Part shown: positions 35,149 through 44,593 of the stretch, piece by piece
How positions within the stretch are numbered: the stretch's first letter is position 1
How the letters are laid out: every line of letters begins with the position of its first letter
From: SIG587 sp045544035
GTDB taxonomy: Bacteria > Bacillota > Clostridia > Oscillospirales > Acutalibacteraceae
Assembly (NCBI GenBank): GCA_045544035.1
Contig: JAZPYE010000011.1
Span: forward strand, 1 to 64,000
DNA: 64,000 nt
Reading direction: 5' to 3'
Notes under the pieces: generated by a model
Told to the model about the DNA's origin: nothing
Seen by the model: only the letters and a program-made list of their open reading frames with translations
Database searches by the model: none
Made by a program: the position numbers and the translations under genes

Positions 35149-35568
35149 CTACAGACCTGCCTTGGTTTCGCAATATAAACAACGGTAAACCTTGTTTCCC
35201 TTATCGGTAAGTCGAAAAACATGGTCAAGCTCCTGCTCGGTGGTTGTAATGCAACGCGGATTCTTGCATTTAATTACATTTGTAAGTGTTTCTGGCATTG
35301 GGATGGAGCGTTTTTCCACAAGTTTACCATCTTTAATAATGTTAACGGTGGCATCGGGGTCAACAAAGCCGATAACATCGAAATCAACGGCAATATCCGC
35401 ATCGATTTTAATAATATCCTTTTTTCCTTGTTTTTTACTGTTAACGTTTTTAATAATCGCAACCGAACAATCAACACTATCAAGACCCAAAAGCTCATAA
35501 AGGCGCATTCCGCGGCCCGCCGTAATGTGGTCAATTACAATTCCGTTAGTTATTGAATCAATATTCAT
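35149..35568 (-). CDS. pyrI: Aspartate carbamoyltransferase regulatory subunit
   Basis: A 139-residue allosteric subunit that binds nucleotides and assembles with PyrB. The N-terminal domain has ITAGRGMRLYELLGLD; the C-terminal Zn ribbon has CKNPRCITTTEQELDHVF with two Cys and YRCLYCETKAGL with two more. Its start overlaps the pyrB stop (ATGA). Last gene of the pyr operon; no strong terminator is visible before the purine promoter. Confidence 0.93.
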   Translation of the reverse strand: MNIDSITNGIVIDHITAGRGMRLYELLGLDSVDCSVAIIKNVNSKKQGKKDIIKIDADIAVDFDVIGFVDPDATVNIIKDGKLVEKRSIPMPETLTNVIKCKNPRCITTTEQELDHVFRLTDKGNKVYRCLYCETKAGL

Positions 35569-36485
35569 CTTTTTGCCTCCTCAAGAAGTTTTAAGATGAG
35601 TGCCATTCTCATAAACTTTCCATTAAGCACCTGCTTAAAATAACAAGCTCTGGGGTCTGAATCAATGGCAACACTGATTTCGTTAACCCTTGGCAGCGGA
35701 TGCATTATGCTCAATTCTGCCTTTGCATTTTTAAGCTTTGAAGGCTCTAAAATGTAGCTATCCTTAAGTCTCAAGTAATCCTCTTCGTTAAAGAAGCGTT
35801 CTCTTTGAACGCGAGTCATATAAAGAATGTCAAGCTCCCCTATGACCTCCTCAAGGTCGGTGGTTTGAACATAAGGGATATTATTTTTCTTTAAGGTGTC
35901 CTTTTTAATGTAGCTTGGGAGTTTTAACTCCTCGGGAGAAATGAGTACAACCTTGATTCCGCTATACCTTGAAAGTGCATTTATAAGGGAATGCACAGTT
36001 CTACCGAATTTGAGGTCACCGCAAAAACCAACGGTTAGGTTATTAAAGCCGCCTTTTTCTCTGTAAATTGTAAGCAGGTCGGCAAGGGTTTGGGTTGGAT
36101 GGCAGTGACCGCCATCGCCTGCATTGATAACAGGGATTGTAGCGTTTTTAGCTGCAACAAGCGGTGCGCCCTCCTTAGGGTGGCGCATTGCAATAATATC
36201 TGCATAGCAACTGATAGTTTTAGCAGTGTCAGCAACACTCTCACCCTTTGCGGCAGAGGAACTGTTAGATTCGCTAAAACCTATAACATTGCCGCCCAGC
36301 TCATACATTGCGGCCTCAAAACTGAGCCTGGTTCTGGTGGAAGGCTCGAAAAACAGCGTAGCAAGCTTTTTACCCTTGCAGGCTTCGCTGTATTTTTTGG
36401 GATTTTCTATAATATCACAGGCCGATTTTATAAGCTCTTCCAGCTCCTCGGTGGTAAAATCGGTGATATCAATTAAGGAACGCAT
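35565..36485 (-). CDS. pyrB: Aspartate carbamoyltransferase catalytic subunit
   Basis: A 306-residue enzyme condensing carbamoyl phosphate and aspartate. Carbamoyl-phosphate motif FEPSTRTRLSFEAAM, the mobile SSSAAKGES loop and 'HPLPRVNEI' are intact. With the adjacent pyrI it should form the regulated dodecamer. Confidence 0.97.
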   Translation of the reverse strand: MRSLIDITDFTTEELEELIKSACDIIENPKKYSEACKGKKLATLFFEPSTRTRLSFEAAMYELGGNVIGFSESNSSSAAKGESVADTAKTISCYADIIAMRHPKEGAPLVAAKNATIPVINAGDGGHCHPTQTLADLLTIYREKGGFNNLTVGFCGDLKFGRTVHSLINALSRYSGIKVVLISPEELKLPSYIKKDTLKKNNIPYVQTTDLEEVIGELDILYMTRVQRERFFNEEDYLRLKDSYILEPSKLKNAKAELSIMHPLPRVNEISVAIDSDPRACYFKQVLNGKFMRMALILKLLEEAKR

Positions 36486-36512
36486 TATTTAAAACTCCCT
36501 TTCGGATTTAAT

Positions 36513-37169
36513 TTATGCTTTGGCGCCGTTTACCTCAAGATATTTCTTGATTCTTTCAACGTTTTCTCTGTTTTTCTCATCCTCTTCAAGGTACTCAATA
36601 ATGTCATAAACATCAACAACCGAGTAAACCGGGAAGCCGAACTCCTCGCCTACCTCAGCCATTGCAGATTTTTCGGTTTGGCCCTTTTCCTTGCGGTCAA
36701 CCATAACAAATGCCCCTACAACCTTTGTGCCTTTGAGTGAAGACAAAATTGACATACTTTCTCTTATTGCGGTGCCTGCTGTGATAACATCCTCAACAAT
36801 AACGATTTCCTCGCCCTCGGTGGGTTTGTAGCCGACGAAAACGCCGCCTTCACCGTGGTCTTTTTCCTCTTTGCGGTTAAAGAAGAACGGAACATCGAGG
36901 CCGTTTTTAGCAAGTGCGACTGCAACCGAAACGGCAATGGGAATTCCCTTGTAGGCAGGGCCATAAAGAACGGTTTTCTTGTTGCCCACCTTCTCGAAAT
37001 AGGCCTTTGCATAAAATTCGCCAAGTTTACAAATCTGCTCGCCTGTTTTAATATCGCCTGCGTTAATGAAATAAGGGATTTTTCTACCCGACTTTGCGGT
37101 GAAATCGCCGAATTTTAGAACGCCTGCACCCTCTAAAAACTGAATAAATTCTCTTTTATAACCTTCCAT
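36513..37169 (-). CDS. pyrE: Orotate phosphoribosyltransferase
   Basis: A 218-residue enzyme converting orotate and PRPP to OMP. It carries YGPAYKGIPIAVSVA, FNRKEEKDHGEGG and the PRPP-binding VIVEDVITAGTAIRE. Normal length; it lies 11 bases after pyrF. Confidence 0.96.
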   Translation of the reverse strand: MEGYKREFIQFLEGAGVLKFGDFTAKSGRKIPYFINAGDIKTGEQICKLGEFYAKAYFEKVGNKKTVLYGPAYKGIPIAVSVAVALAKNGLDVPFFFNRKEEKDHGEGGVFVGYKPTEGEEIVIVEDVITAGTAIRESMSILSSLKGTKVVGAFVMVDRKEKGQTEKSAMAEVGEEFGFPVYSVVDVYDIIEYLEEDEKNRENVERIKKYLEVNGAKA

Positions 37170-37180
37170 TTTAATTTCTC

Positions 37181-37879
37181 CTAATCAACAAATTCATTAA
37201 CACAGCGTTCATAAGCCGCAACGGGGTCGGCTGCTGCTGTAATAGGACGTCCAACAACGATGTAGTCGGAGCCAATTTTCTTTGCCTCGGCCGGGGTCAT
37301 AACGCGCTTCTGGTCGCCAATATCACCATCAGCAAAGCGAACACCTGGTGTAACGGTTAAAAAGCTCTTGCCGCAGGTGTTATGAACCTTCTCGGCCTCC
37401 AAAGGTGAACAAACAACGCCATCAAGACCTGCCTTTGCGGCGTTAGCGGCGTAATGCATTACAACCTTGTCAATAGGCTCCTTAATTAAAAGGTCATTCT
37501 CCATGCTTTCCTGGTCGGTTGAGGTAAGCTGTGTAACAGCAATAAGCAGGGGTCTTGTGCCATCCTCACGGGTAAGACCCTCTAAAGCTGCTTCCATCAT
37601 ACGAACGGTGCCGCCTGCGTGGAGGTTCGTAATGTCAACATCAAGGTTAGAAAGCACCTTCATTGCCTTTTTAACAGTGTTAGGAATGTCGTGAAGCTTT
37701 AAATCGAGGAAAATTTTGTGTCCGCGTTTTTTAATTTCTTTAACAATCGCGGGGCCCTCGGCATAGAAAAGCTCCATACCGATTTTAACAAAAGGCTTTC
37801 TGCCAGTGAACTTATCAAGAAAATCAAATGTTTCTTTAGCACTTGCAAAGTCGCAAGCAACAATAACATCCTTACCCAT
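37181..37879 (-). CDS. pyrF: Orotidine 5'-phosphate decarboxylase
   Basis: A 232-residue TIM-barrel decarboxylase making UMP. VACDFASAKE, the catalytic KIFLDLKLHDIPNTV (Lys-Asp tetrad) and 'GSDYIVVGRPITAAADP' are present. The start overlaps the pyrD stop by one base (TAATG). Confidence 0.97.
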   Translation of the reverse strand: MGKDVIVACDFASAKETFDFLDKFTGRKPFVKIGMELFYAEGPAIVKEIKKRGHKIFLDLKLHDIPNTVKKAMKVLSNLDVDITNLHAGGTVRMMEAALEGLTREDGTRPLLIAVTQLTSTDQESMENDLLIKEPIDKVVMHYAANAAKAGLDGVVCSPLEAEKVHNTCGKSFLTVTPGVRFADGDIGDQKRVMTPAEAKKIGSDYIVVGRPITAAADPVAAYERCVNEFVD

Positions 37880-38790
37880 TATTTACAACCTCCAATAATT
37901 TCTTTTAAACTGCTAATTCCATATTTCTCCATTGCCTTTGGCAAATCGTTTATAATATCGCGGCAGGCATAGGGGTTAACAAGGTTTGCGGCACCTACCT
38001 GAACAGCCGTTGCGCCCGCAAGCATCATTTCGATAACATCCTCTGCCGTTGTTACGCCGCCCATTCCAACAACAGGAATTTTAACGGCATTTGCAACCTG
38101 ATAAACCATTCTAACAGCCACAGGGAAAATTGCACTACCCGAGAAACCGCCCATTGTATTAGCAATGATAGGCTTTTTTGTTTTTAAATCAATTCGCATT
38201 CCGAGAAGCGTGTTAATAAGACTGATACCATCAGCCCCTGCCTCCTCGCAAGCCTTTGCGATGGAAACAATGTCGGTAACATTTGGGGAAAGCTTGATGA
38301 TAACAGGCTTTGCTGTAACAGATTTGACAGCCTTTGTAACCTCAGCAGCCGCCTGGGGGGAGGTTCCAAAACTCATGCCGCCGCCGTGAACATTAGGACA
38401 GCTGACATTAACCTCAAGCCAGCCAACCTGTTCCTCTTTATCAAGCAGCTTACAGGTGTAGGCATAGTCTTCTATTGCAAAGCCGCTTACATTGGCCATA
38501 ACCTTTTTATTAAAGCATTTTGAAAGCTTTGGTAGTTCCTCGCCAATAACCTTATCTACACCGGGGTTTTGAAGTCCCACAGCGTTAATCATGCCTGCAG
38601 TGCATTCGGCAATTCTAGGGGTTGGGTTGCCAAAACGAGCATCCTTTGTGGTGCCTTTGAAAGAAAATGTACCGAGCATATTGATGTCATAAAGTTCGGC
38701 AAATTCATAACCAAATCCAAAAGTTCCCGAAGCAGGAATTATGGGATTATCAAGTTCTATACCACAGAGATTTACCTTTAAATCTACCAT
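37879..38790 (-). CDS. pyrD: Dihydroorotate dehydrogenase (class 1B, catalytic)
   Basis: A 303-residue FMN enzyme oxidising dihydroorotate, partnered by PyrK for NAD+-linked electron transfer. It has NPIIPASGTFGFG, the class 1 active-site Cys in EVNVSCPNVHGG, and the FMN-phosphate GMGGVTTAEDVIEMMLAGA region. Its start lies 7 bases within the pyrK end. Confidence 0.96.
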   Translation of the reverse strand: MVDLKVNLCGIELDNPIIPASGTFGFGYEFAELYDINMLGTFSFKGTTKDARFGNPTPRIAECTAGMINAVGLQNPGVDKVIGEELPKLSKCFNKKVMANVSGFAIEDYAYTCKLLDKEEQVGWLEVNVSCPNVHGGGMSFGTSPQAAAEVTKAVKSVTAKPVIIKLSPNVTDIVSIAKACEEAGADGISLINTLLGMRIDLKTKKPIIANTMGGFSGSAIFPVAVRMVYQVANAVKIPVVGMGGVTTAEDVIEMMLAGATAVQVGAANLVNPYACRDIINDLPKAMEKYGISSLKEIIGGCK

Positions 38791-39512
38791 AAAATTTCCT
38801 CCTTTAAAAGCACGGGGCCCTCTTTACAAATGCGCTTATAGCCCGTAACGGTTTTGCAGGAGCAGCCCATGCAGGCGCCAAAGCCACAGCCCATTCTTTC
38901 CTCAAAACTTAAGCTGCCCGAGGTTTTTGATGCATTAAAGATTGCCTTAAGCATTGGCTCGGGACCGCAGGTGTAAAAATGTGTGTAATCCACATTTTCC
39001 ATAGCATTTGTAACAAAGCCTTTAACGCCGTAAGAGCCATCAACCGTTGTAACAATAACATCGGCGCCGAGAGCTTTGAATTCATCCTCGTAAAATATCT
39101 CTTGCTTTTTATTGAAGCCGAGAATAACCTTGACCTTTTTACCCTCGGCAGTAAGTTTTTTGCAAAGCATATAAAGGGGCGGAACGCCAACACCACCGCC
39201 AAGAAGCAGGGGCTTATCACCCGAAAGGGCGGTGTCATAACCATTGCCAAGGCCTGTTAAAACATTGAGGCTTCCCTCTTTCATTTGTGCCATAACCTCG
39301 GTACCGTGACCAACAACCTTGTAAATGATGGTGATAATATCTTTTTCGCAGTCACACACCGAAATTGGACGGCGCAGATAAAAACCGTCAATTTTAATAT
39401 TTATAAACTGACCGGGGGCGGTAACAGCAGAGGTGTCACCCTTTAATTTCATTCTGAAAATGTCCTTTGTTAAGGCAACATTTTCGGTAATCTCAAAAAA
39501 TCCTTGTTTCAT
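38784..39512 (-). CDS. pyrK: Dihydroorotate dehydrogenase electron transfer subunit
   Basis: A 242-residue flavin and 2Fe-2S protein passing electrons from PyrD FMN to NAD+. FAD motif LRRPISVCD, the NAD region LLGGGVGVPPLYML, and the C-terminal Cys cluster GCGFGACMGCSC plus a further Cys in YKRICKEGP bind the 2Fe-2S centre. It precedes pyrD with a 7-base overlap. Confidence 0.95.
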   Translation of the reverse strand: MKQGFFEITENVALTKDIFRMKLKGDTSAVTAPGQFINIKIDGFYLRRPISVCDCEKDIITIIYKVVGHGTEVMAQMKEGSLNVLTGLGNGYDTALSGDKPLLLGGGVGVPPLYMLCKKLTAEGKKVKVILGFNKKQEIFYEDEFKALGADVIVTTVDGSYGVKGFVTNAMENVDYTHFYTCGPEPMLKAIFNASKTSGSLSFEERMGCGFGACMGCSCKTVTGYKRICKEGPVLLKEEILW

Positions 39513-39601
39513 TTTTCACCTTAGTGTAGAGCGAATAATCCAAACTCTGTTTTTAAAAGGCAGATTTTTCGCTCATACTTTCTTAAAATACTCGTTAATC
39601 T

Positions 39602-42600
39602 TTAAGCATCAATAGTTGAAATTGTAAGTGTGGTTTCTTCCAAAACATCAAGTAAAACCTTAACCGTGTCAAGGGCTGTAAACATTGTCACATTGTTTTC
39701 GATAGCGTGGCGGCGAATTTCGTGACCATCGTTATTAGAGCCGGTTGAATCAATATCACGAGTATTGATAACGTAGGCAATGTGACCCTGGCGAAGTGCG
39801 TTGGGGATTTCCTCACTATCCTCGCTGATTTTCTTCAGCATATGAGTGCGGATGCCATTTTTCTTTAAGAATTCTGCAGTTCCCTTTGTTGCCTGAATGT
39901 TAAAGCCAAGATTATAGAAGCGGCGAATTAGAGGCAGTGCTTCATTTTTATCCTTATCGGAAATGGTGACAAAAACAGTGCCGTAGTTTTGCAAATGCAT
40001 TCCCGAAGCCTGCAGTGCTTTAAACAGTGCGCGGTTAAGTTTATCATCGTAACCGATTGCTTCACCGGTGGACTTCATTTCGGGAGAGAGATATGCATCC
40101 AGTCCTCTGATTTTGTTAAAGGAGAAAACCGGCACCTTAACATACCAACGCTTTTTCTCGGTAGGATAAATATCAAAGATTCCCTGCTCTTTTAAGCTCT
40201 TGCCCATTATAACCTCGGTTGCAATGTCAGCAAGGCTGTAGCCCGTTGCCTTTGAAAGGAAAGGAACGGTACGGGAAGAACGGGGGTTTACCTCGATAAT
40301 AAACACATTGTCGTTTTCATCAACAATGAACTGAATGTTGTAAAGACCGATAATGCCAATGCCAAGACCCAGCTTTTTAGCATACTGCAAAATGGTGCCC
40401 TTAACCCTATCTGAAATGCTGAAGGTGGGATAAACGCTGATTGAGTCGCCCGAGTGAATACCAGTGCGCTCAACAAGCTCCATAATTCCGGGCACAAAAA
40501 CATCGCGACCATCGCAAATGGCATCAACCTCAACCTCTTTACCCTGAATGTATTTATCAACGAGAACGGGCTTGTCCTCATCAATTTCAACGGCGGTTTT
40601 AAGGTAGTGGCGAAGCTGCTCCTCGTTGGCAACAATCTGCATTGCTCTGCCGCCGAGCACAAAGCTGGGGCGAACAAGAACTGGATAACCGATTTCCTTT
40701 GCGGCGGCAATACCATCTTCTATTTTGGTAACTGCTCTGCCCTTAGGCTGGGGAATGTTAAGCTCGTTTAAAATCTTTTCAAAGCTGTCGCGGTTTTCGG
40801 CGCGCTCAATGGCGGCGCAATCGGTGCCGATAATTTTAACACCGCGCTGCATTAAAGGCTCGGCAAGGTTAATTGCAGTTTGACCGCCTAAAGACGCAAT
40901 AACGCCCTCAGGCTTTTCAAACTCGATGATGTTCATAACATCTTCGGGAGTTAAGGGCTCGAAATAGAGTTTATCCGCGGTTGTGTAATCGGTTGAAACG
41001 GTTTCGGGGTTATTGTTAATAATGATTGCTTCGTAGCCCGAATTTTTAATTGTTGTAACAGCGTGAACGGTGGAATAGTCAAATTCAACACCCTGACCGA
41101 TACGGATGGGACCTGCGCCCAAAACGACAATCTTTTTCTTATCAGTAAGTTTTGAAGCGTTTTCACCCGAATATGATGAGTAGAAATAAGGAATATAAGC
41201 GCCTGTGTGGCAGGTATCAACCATTTTGAACACAGGGAACAAATTATGCTCCTTGCGGAAATCATAAACTTTTAGTTCATCGCAGTTCCACATTCTTGCA
41301 ACATATTTATCGGAAAAGCCCATTTTCTTTGCGGTTTTCAAAATTTCAATGTCAAAGGGATTTTTCTTTAGGGTTTCTTCCATGTCGATAATGTTTTTAA
41401 TTGCTTCAAGGAAGAAAGGAGTGATTTTTGTAATCTCGTGAATCTGCTGGACGGTGGCGCCACGATAAAGGCTTTCGGCAATGGCAAAAATGTTGTCATC
41501 GCGGAATTCGCTGATATATTTTAAAATGTCATTATCCGACATATTATCGAACTTGTTATGATAAAGGTGGTTAACGCCAACCTCTAGGGAACGAATGCCC
41601 TTAAGCAAGCATTCCTCAAGATTAGAGCCAATACCCATAACCTCACCTGTTGCCTTCATCTGAGTGCCAAGCACATTTGAAGCGGTGGTGAATTTATCAA
41701 AGGGGAAACGAGGTAATTTTGCAATAACATAGTCAAGTTTCGGCTCAAATGCCGCTGTTGTGTTGGCAATTGCAATTTCCTCAAGGGCCATACCAACGGC
41801 AATTTTTGCAGTTACCCTTGCAATGGGATAGCCACTTGCCTTTGAAGCAAGAGCAGAAGAACGAGAAACGCGGGGGTTAACCTCAATGAGGTAATATTCG
41901 CTTGAATGGGGATTAAGTGCAAACTGAACATTACAGCCGCCCTCAATTTTTAACTCACGAATAATTTTAATTGCGCTGTCGTTCAGCATCTTTAAATCGT
42001 GGTCATTAAGGGTCATAATTGGGGCAACAACCAGCGAGTCGCCTGTGTGAACGCCGACAGGGTCAATATTTTCCATACCGCATATGGTTATAGCGTGGTC
42101 GTTGGAGTCGCGCATAACCTCAAACTCGATTTCCTTATAGCCCTTAACGCTCTTTTCAATTAGAACCTGATGAACGGGAGAAAGCTTAAATGCGTTGGTA
42201 CCAACCTCAATAAGCTCTGCCTCGTTGTAAGCAAAGCCGCCGCCTGTGCCGCCTAAAGTAAATGCGGGGCGCAAAACAACAGGATAGCCAATTCTTGCTG
42301 CAGCAGCTTTAGCCTCCTCAAGGCTGTATGTGATTTCAGAAGGAATGGTGGGCTCACCGATGGACTGACAAAGCTCCTTGAACATTTCGCGGTCCTCTGC
42401 CCTTTCAATGCTTTCGCTGCTTGTGCCGAGAAGCTCAACACCGCATTCCTTTAAAATGCCTTTTTGTTCAAGCTGCATTGCAAGGTTAAGGCCTGTTTGA
42501 CCGCCAATGCCGGGAACAATGGCATCAGGGCGCTCATAGCGCAAAATCTTTGCCGCATATTCAAGGGTTAGCGGCTCCATATAAACCTTATCGGCAATGG

Positions 42601-42775
42601 TGGTATCAGTCATAATGGTTGCAGGGTTGGAGTTGCAAAGAACAACCTCGTAGCCCTCCTCCTTAAGAGCGAGGCAGGCCTGTGTTCCTGCATAGTCAAA
42701 CTCTGCCGCCTGACCGATAACGATAGGACCGGAGCCGATGATTAAAATCTTTTTGATGTCAGTACGCTTTGCCAT
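39602..42775 (-). CDS. carB: Carbamoyl-phosphate synthase large subunit
   Basis: A 1057-residue enzyme with the usual two homologous ATP-grasp halves: the first starts near LIIGSGPIVIGQAAEFDYAG and the second near VVLGAGPIRIGQGVEFDYS. It has an allosteric MGS-like domain at the C-terminus (KNEALPLIRRFYNLGFNIQA). It normally needs CarA to supply ammonia from glutamine, and no carA is present in this operon or window. Confidence 0.97.
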   Translation of the reverse strand: MAKRTDIKKILIIGSGPIVIGQAAEFDYAGTQACLALKEEGYEVVLCNSNPATIMTDTTIADKVYMEPLTLEYAAKILRYERPDAIVPGIGGQTGLNLAMQLEQKGILKECGVELLGTSSESIERAEDREMFKELCQSIGEPTIPSEITYSLEEAKAAAARIGYPVVLRPAFTLGGTGGGFAYNEAELIEVGTNAFKLSPVHQVLIEKSVKGYKEIEFEVMRDSNDHAITICGMENIDPVGVHTGDSLVVAPIMTLNDHDLKMLNDSAIKIIRELKIEGGCNVQFALNPHSSEYYLIEVNPRVSRSSALASKASGYPIARVTAKIAVGMALEEIAIANTTAAFEPKLDYVIAKLPRFPFDKFTTASNVLGTQMKATGEVMGIGSNLEECLLKGIRSLEVGVNHLYHNKFDNMSDNDILKYISEFRDDNIFAIAESLYRGATVQQIHEITKITPFFLEAIKNIIDMEETLKKNPFDIEILKTAKKMGFSDKYVARMWNCDELKVYDFRKEHNLFPVFKMVDTCHTGAYIPYFYSSYSGENASKLTDKKKIVVLGAGPIRIGQGVEFDYSTVHAVTTIKNSGYEAIIINNNPETVSTDYTTADKLYFEPLTPEDVMNIIEFEKPEGVIASLGGQTAINLAEPLMQRGVKIIGTDCAAIERAENRDSFEKILNELNIPQPKGRAVTKIEDGIAAAKEIGYPVLVRPSFVLGGRAMQIVANEEQLRHYLKTAVEIDEDKPVLVDKYIQGKEVEVDAICDGRDVFVPGIMELVERTGIHSGDSISVYPTFSISDRVKGTILQYAKKLGLGIGIIGLYNIQFIVDENDNVFIIEVNPRSSRTVPFLSKATGYSLADIATEVIMGKSLKEQGIFDIYPTEKKRWYVKVPVFSFNKIRGLDAYLSPEMKSTGEAIGYDDKLNRALFKALQASGMHLQNYGTVFVTISDKDKNEALPLIRRFYNLGFNIQATKGTAEFLKKNGIRTHMLKKISEDSEEIPNALRQGHIAYVINTRDIDSTGSNNDGHEIRRHAIENNVTMFTALDTVKVLLDVLEETTLTISTIDA

Positions 42776-42810
42776 TTTTAATTTTCCTCCTGAAAAATCT
42801 CTTTATATCT

Positions 42811-44025
42811 TTAAATTTCTTTTTTGTAAACAACTTTTCCGCCGCACACAGTAAGCAAACATTCGCCGTAAAGCTCCTGCCCTTCAAAGGGTGTGGCTTT
42901 GCCCATTGATAAAAACTCATCGGGATTAACCTTTGATTTAACGCTTAAATCCCAAACCGAGAAATCCTCGCCTAAAGGAATGTTAAAACGCTGTCTCGGA
43001 TTTATACACATAAGCTCAATAAGCCTTTGCATTGTAATAATTCCCGTTTTAACAAGGTGGGTGTACATAACTTTAAACGCTGTTTCAAGGCCAACAATTC
43101 CAAAGGCGCTTTTTTCGAGACCTCTTGATTTTTCATCGGCGCTGTGGGGCGCGTGGTCGGTAGCAATCATATCAATAGTGCCATCCTTTATTCCCTCAAT
43201 AAGCGCTTTTTTATCCTCGGCGCTTCTAAGGGGCGGGTTCATTTTAAACCTGCCTTCTTCCTTTAAATAGCTGTCATCAAGCACAAGGTAGTGCGGCGCT
43301 GTTTCACAGGTAATGTTAACTCCCTGTGATTTTGCTTTTCTTATTATATCAACGCTTTCTTTTGCGGAAATGTGACAAACGTGATAAGCGCAGCCTGTCT
43401 TTTTAACAAGTTCAATATCCCTTGCAATCTGCAAAAATTCGCTTTCGCTGCAAATGCCCTTGTGTCCGTGAGCCTCAGCATATTCGCCCTTGTGAATGTA
43501 ACCGCCGAAAAGCAGGTCGTTAACCTCGCAGTGGGCAACAATCATTTTGCCAAGCTCTTTTGCTTTTTTCATTGCGGCTTCCATTATGGCATCATTTTGA
43601 ACGCCCCTACCATCATCGGAAAATGCGATGGCGTTTTTGGAAAGCGATTCCATATTAGAGAGGCACTCCCCTTTTTGACCCACAGTAATTGCGGCGTAGG
43701 GGTAAATGTTAATGATACCGGCCTCGTTAATGAACTTTAACTGCTGCTCTAAATTTTCGGCGCAGTCGGGCACGGGATTTAAATTCGGCATTGTGCAAAC
43801 CGCAGTGTAGCCGCCGTGGGCTGCGGCGTTGCTGCCGGTAGCTATGGTCTCTTTATAAGAAAAACCCGGCTCACGAAAATGCACATGCACATCGCAAAAA
43901 CCGGGTAAAAAAACATAATTAGAAATTTTGTCAGCAAGTGAAGGGAAAACAGAAACAAAGGCACTGCGGCAAGTGTCAGGAGTAACCATTTGAAGTTTTT
44001 CCTTGTTCGCCGAATGCATTGTCAT
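42811..44025 (-). CDS. pyrC: Dihydroorotase
   Basis: A 404-residue binuclear-metal amidohydrolase. FCDVHVHFREPG holds the first two metal His residues; later metal ligands are in VAHCEVND and 'VCHISA', and 'DMIATDHAPHS' carries the catalytic Asp. The ATG at 44025 is used because GTGAGG lies upstream; a longer frame start at 44079 would begin in the leader terminator. First gene of the pyr operon. Confidence 0.93.
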   Translation of the reverse strand: MTMHSANKEKLQMVTPDTCRSAFVSVFPSLADKISNYVFLPGFCDVHVHFREPGFSYKETIATGSNAAAHGGYTAVCTMPNLNPVPDCAENLEQQLKFINEAGIINIYPYAAITVGQKGECLSNMESLSKNAIAFSDDGRGVQNDAIMEAAMKKAKELGKMIVAHCEVNDLLFGGYIHKGEYAEAHGHKGICSESEFLQIARDIELVKKTGCAYHVCHISAKESVDIIRKAKSQGVNITCETAPHYLVLDDSYLKEEGRFKMNPPLRSAEDKKALIEGIKDGTIDMIATDHAPHSADEKSRGLEKSAFGIVGLETAFKVMYTHLVKTGIITMQRLIELMCINPRQRFNIPLGEDFSVWDLSVKSKVNPDEFLSMGKATPFEGQELYGECLLTVCGGKVVYKKEI

Positions 44026-44043
44026 TTTTAAAACCTCACTTAC

Positions 44044-44155
44044 AAAAAAATCCCACCGCAAGGCAGGATAAACACACACAAAGAAAATGCCCCAAGAGCA
44101 TTTTTGGTTAATGATATGTCAATCTTGCCGACCTCACAGGATCTAACTTAAAGAT
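44044..44155 (-). promoter_or_regulatory. PyrR-type attenuator leader of the pyr operon
   Basis: Reading the minus strand, GATCCTGTGAGGTCGGCAAG (around 44142-44123) matches the PyrR-binding hairpin pattern (UCC.GUGAGGY...AAG). Downstream are a small hairpin around 44092-44105 and a terminator: ATCCTGCC / GGTGGGAT (44069-44062 with 44057-44050, two wobble pairs) followed by seven Ts (44050-44044). UMP-bound PyrR would favour termination before pyrC. Confidence 0.75.
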
Positions 44156-44166
44156 TATTTTAAAAG

Positions 44167-44195
44167 ATTATAACATTATATATAACATTTGTCAA
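44167..44195 (-). promoter_or_regulatory. pyr operon promoter
   Basis: Minus strand TTGACA (44195-44190), 17-bp spacer, TATAAT (44172-44167). Divergent to the tRNA-Tyr promoter 35 bp away. Confidence 0.85.
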
Positions 44196-44229
44196 CGAAA
44201 ATAATTTAAAAATTTTCAGTTTTTTATGC

Positions 44230-44258
44230 TTGACATCATCACCTCACTATGCTATAAT
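44230..44258 (+). promoter_or_regulatory. tRNA-Tyr promoter
   Basis: TTGACA, 17-bp spacer, TATAAT, 35 bp before the tRNA. Confidence 0.85.
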
Positions 44259-44292
44259 ACATTTCGCGGCGCAAAAGCCCACAACTTAATAT

Positions 44293-44377
44293 GGGAGTGT
44301 TCCCGAGTGGCCAAAGGGGGCAGACTGTAAATCTGTTGTCTTCGACTTCGGTGGTTCGAATCCACCCGCTCCCACCA
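44293..44377 (+). tRNA. tRNA-Tyr (GTA), CCA encoded
   Basis: An 85-nt class II tRNA. The acceptor GGGAGTG pairs with CGCTCCC and is followed by encoded ACCA. The anticodon loop is CTGTAAA, giving GTA for Tyr. The long variable arm and the T arm GGTTCGAATCC are visible. Confidence 0.97.
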
Positions 44378-44411
44378 AAATCGACAAGTTTCGACAGAAG
44401 CTTGTCGATTT
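44378..44411 (+). terminator. Terminator after tRNA-Tyr
   Basis: aaatcgacaag / cttgtcgattt (11 bp) with a 12-nt loop, followed by TTACTTTTT. Confidence 0.85.
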
Positions 44412-44417
44412 TACTTT

Positions 44418-44500
44418 TTACCTCTTCACTCTTCACTTTTCACTATTCTCTGAGAAGTCGATTTTGGCAAGTAATAAGTAATAGTGAATAGTGAAGAAGT
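44418..44500. repeat. CTTCACT/AGTGAAG inverted short-repeat cluster
   Basis: Short direct and inverted copies of a CACTATTC/GAATAGTG type word (tcttcactcttcac, ttcactattc, gtgaatagtgaagaag) flank a 30-40 nt core. It is non-coding, AT-rich and resembles degenerate short interspersed repeats often seen after tRNA genes in clostridia. The type is unproven. A second small hairpin (gctttgcttcgcaaagt) lies at 44504-44522. Confidence 0.45.
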
Positions 44501-44593
44501 TTCGCGCTTTGCTTCGCAAAGTGTTGATTATAGATATAGTTTATGATATAGTCCAACTGATAAATAAGAATTTAGTAAAAGGAATGTTGTTGT

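Noticed and set aside
44026..44079. Longer N-terminus of PyrC
   Set aside because: It lies in the attenuator hairpin and T-tract.
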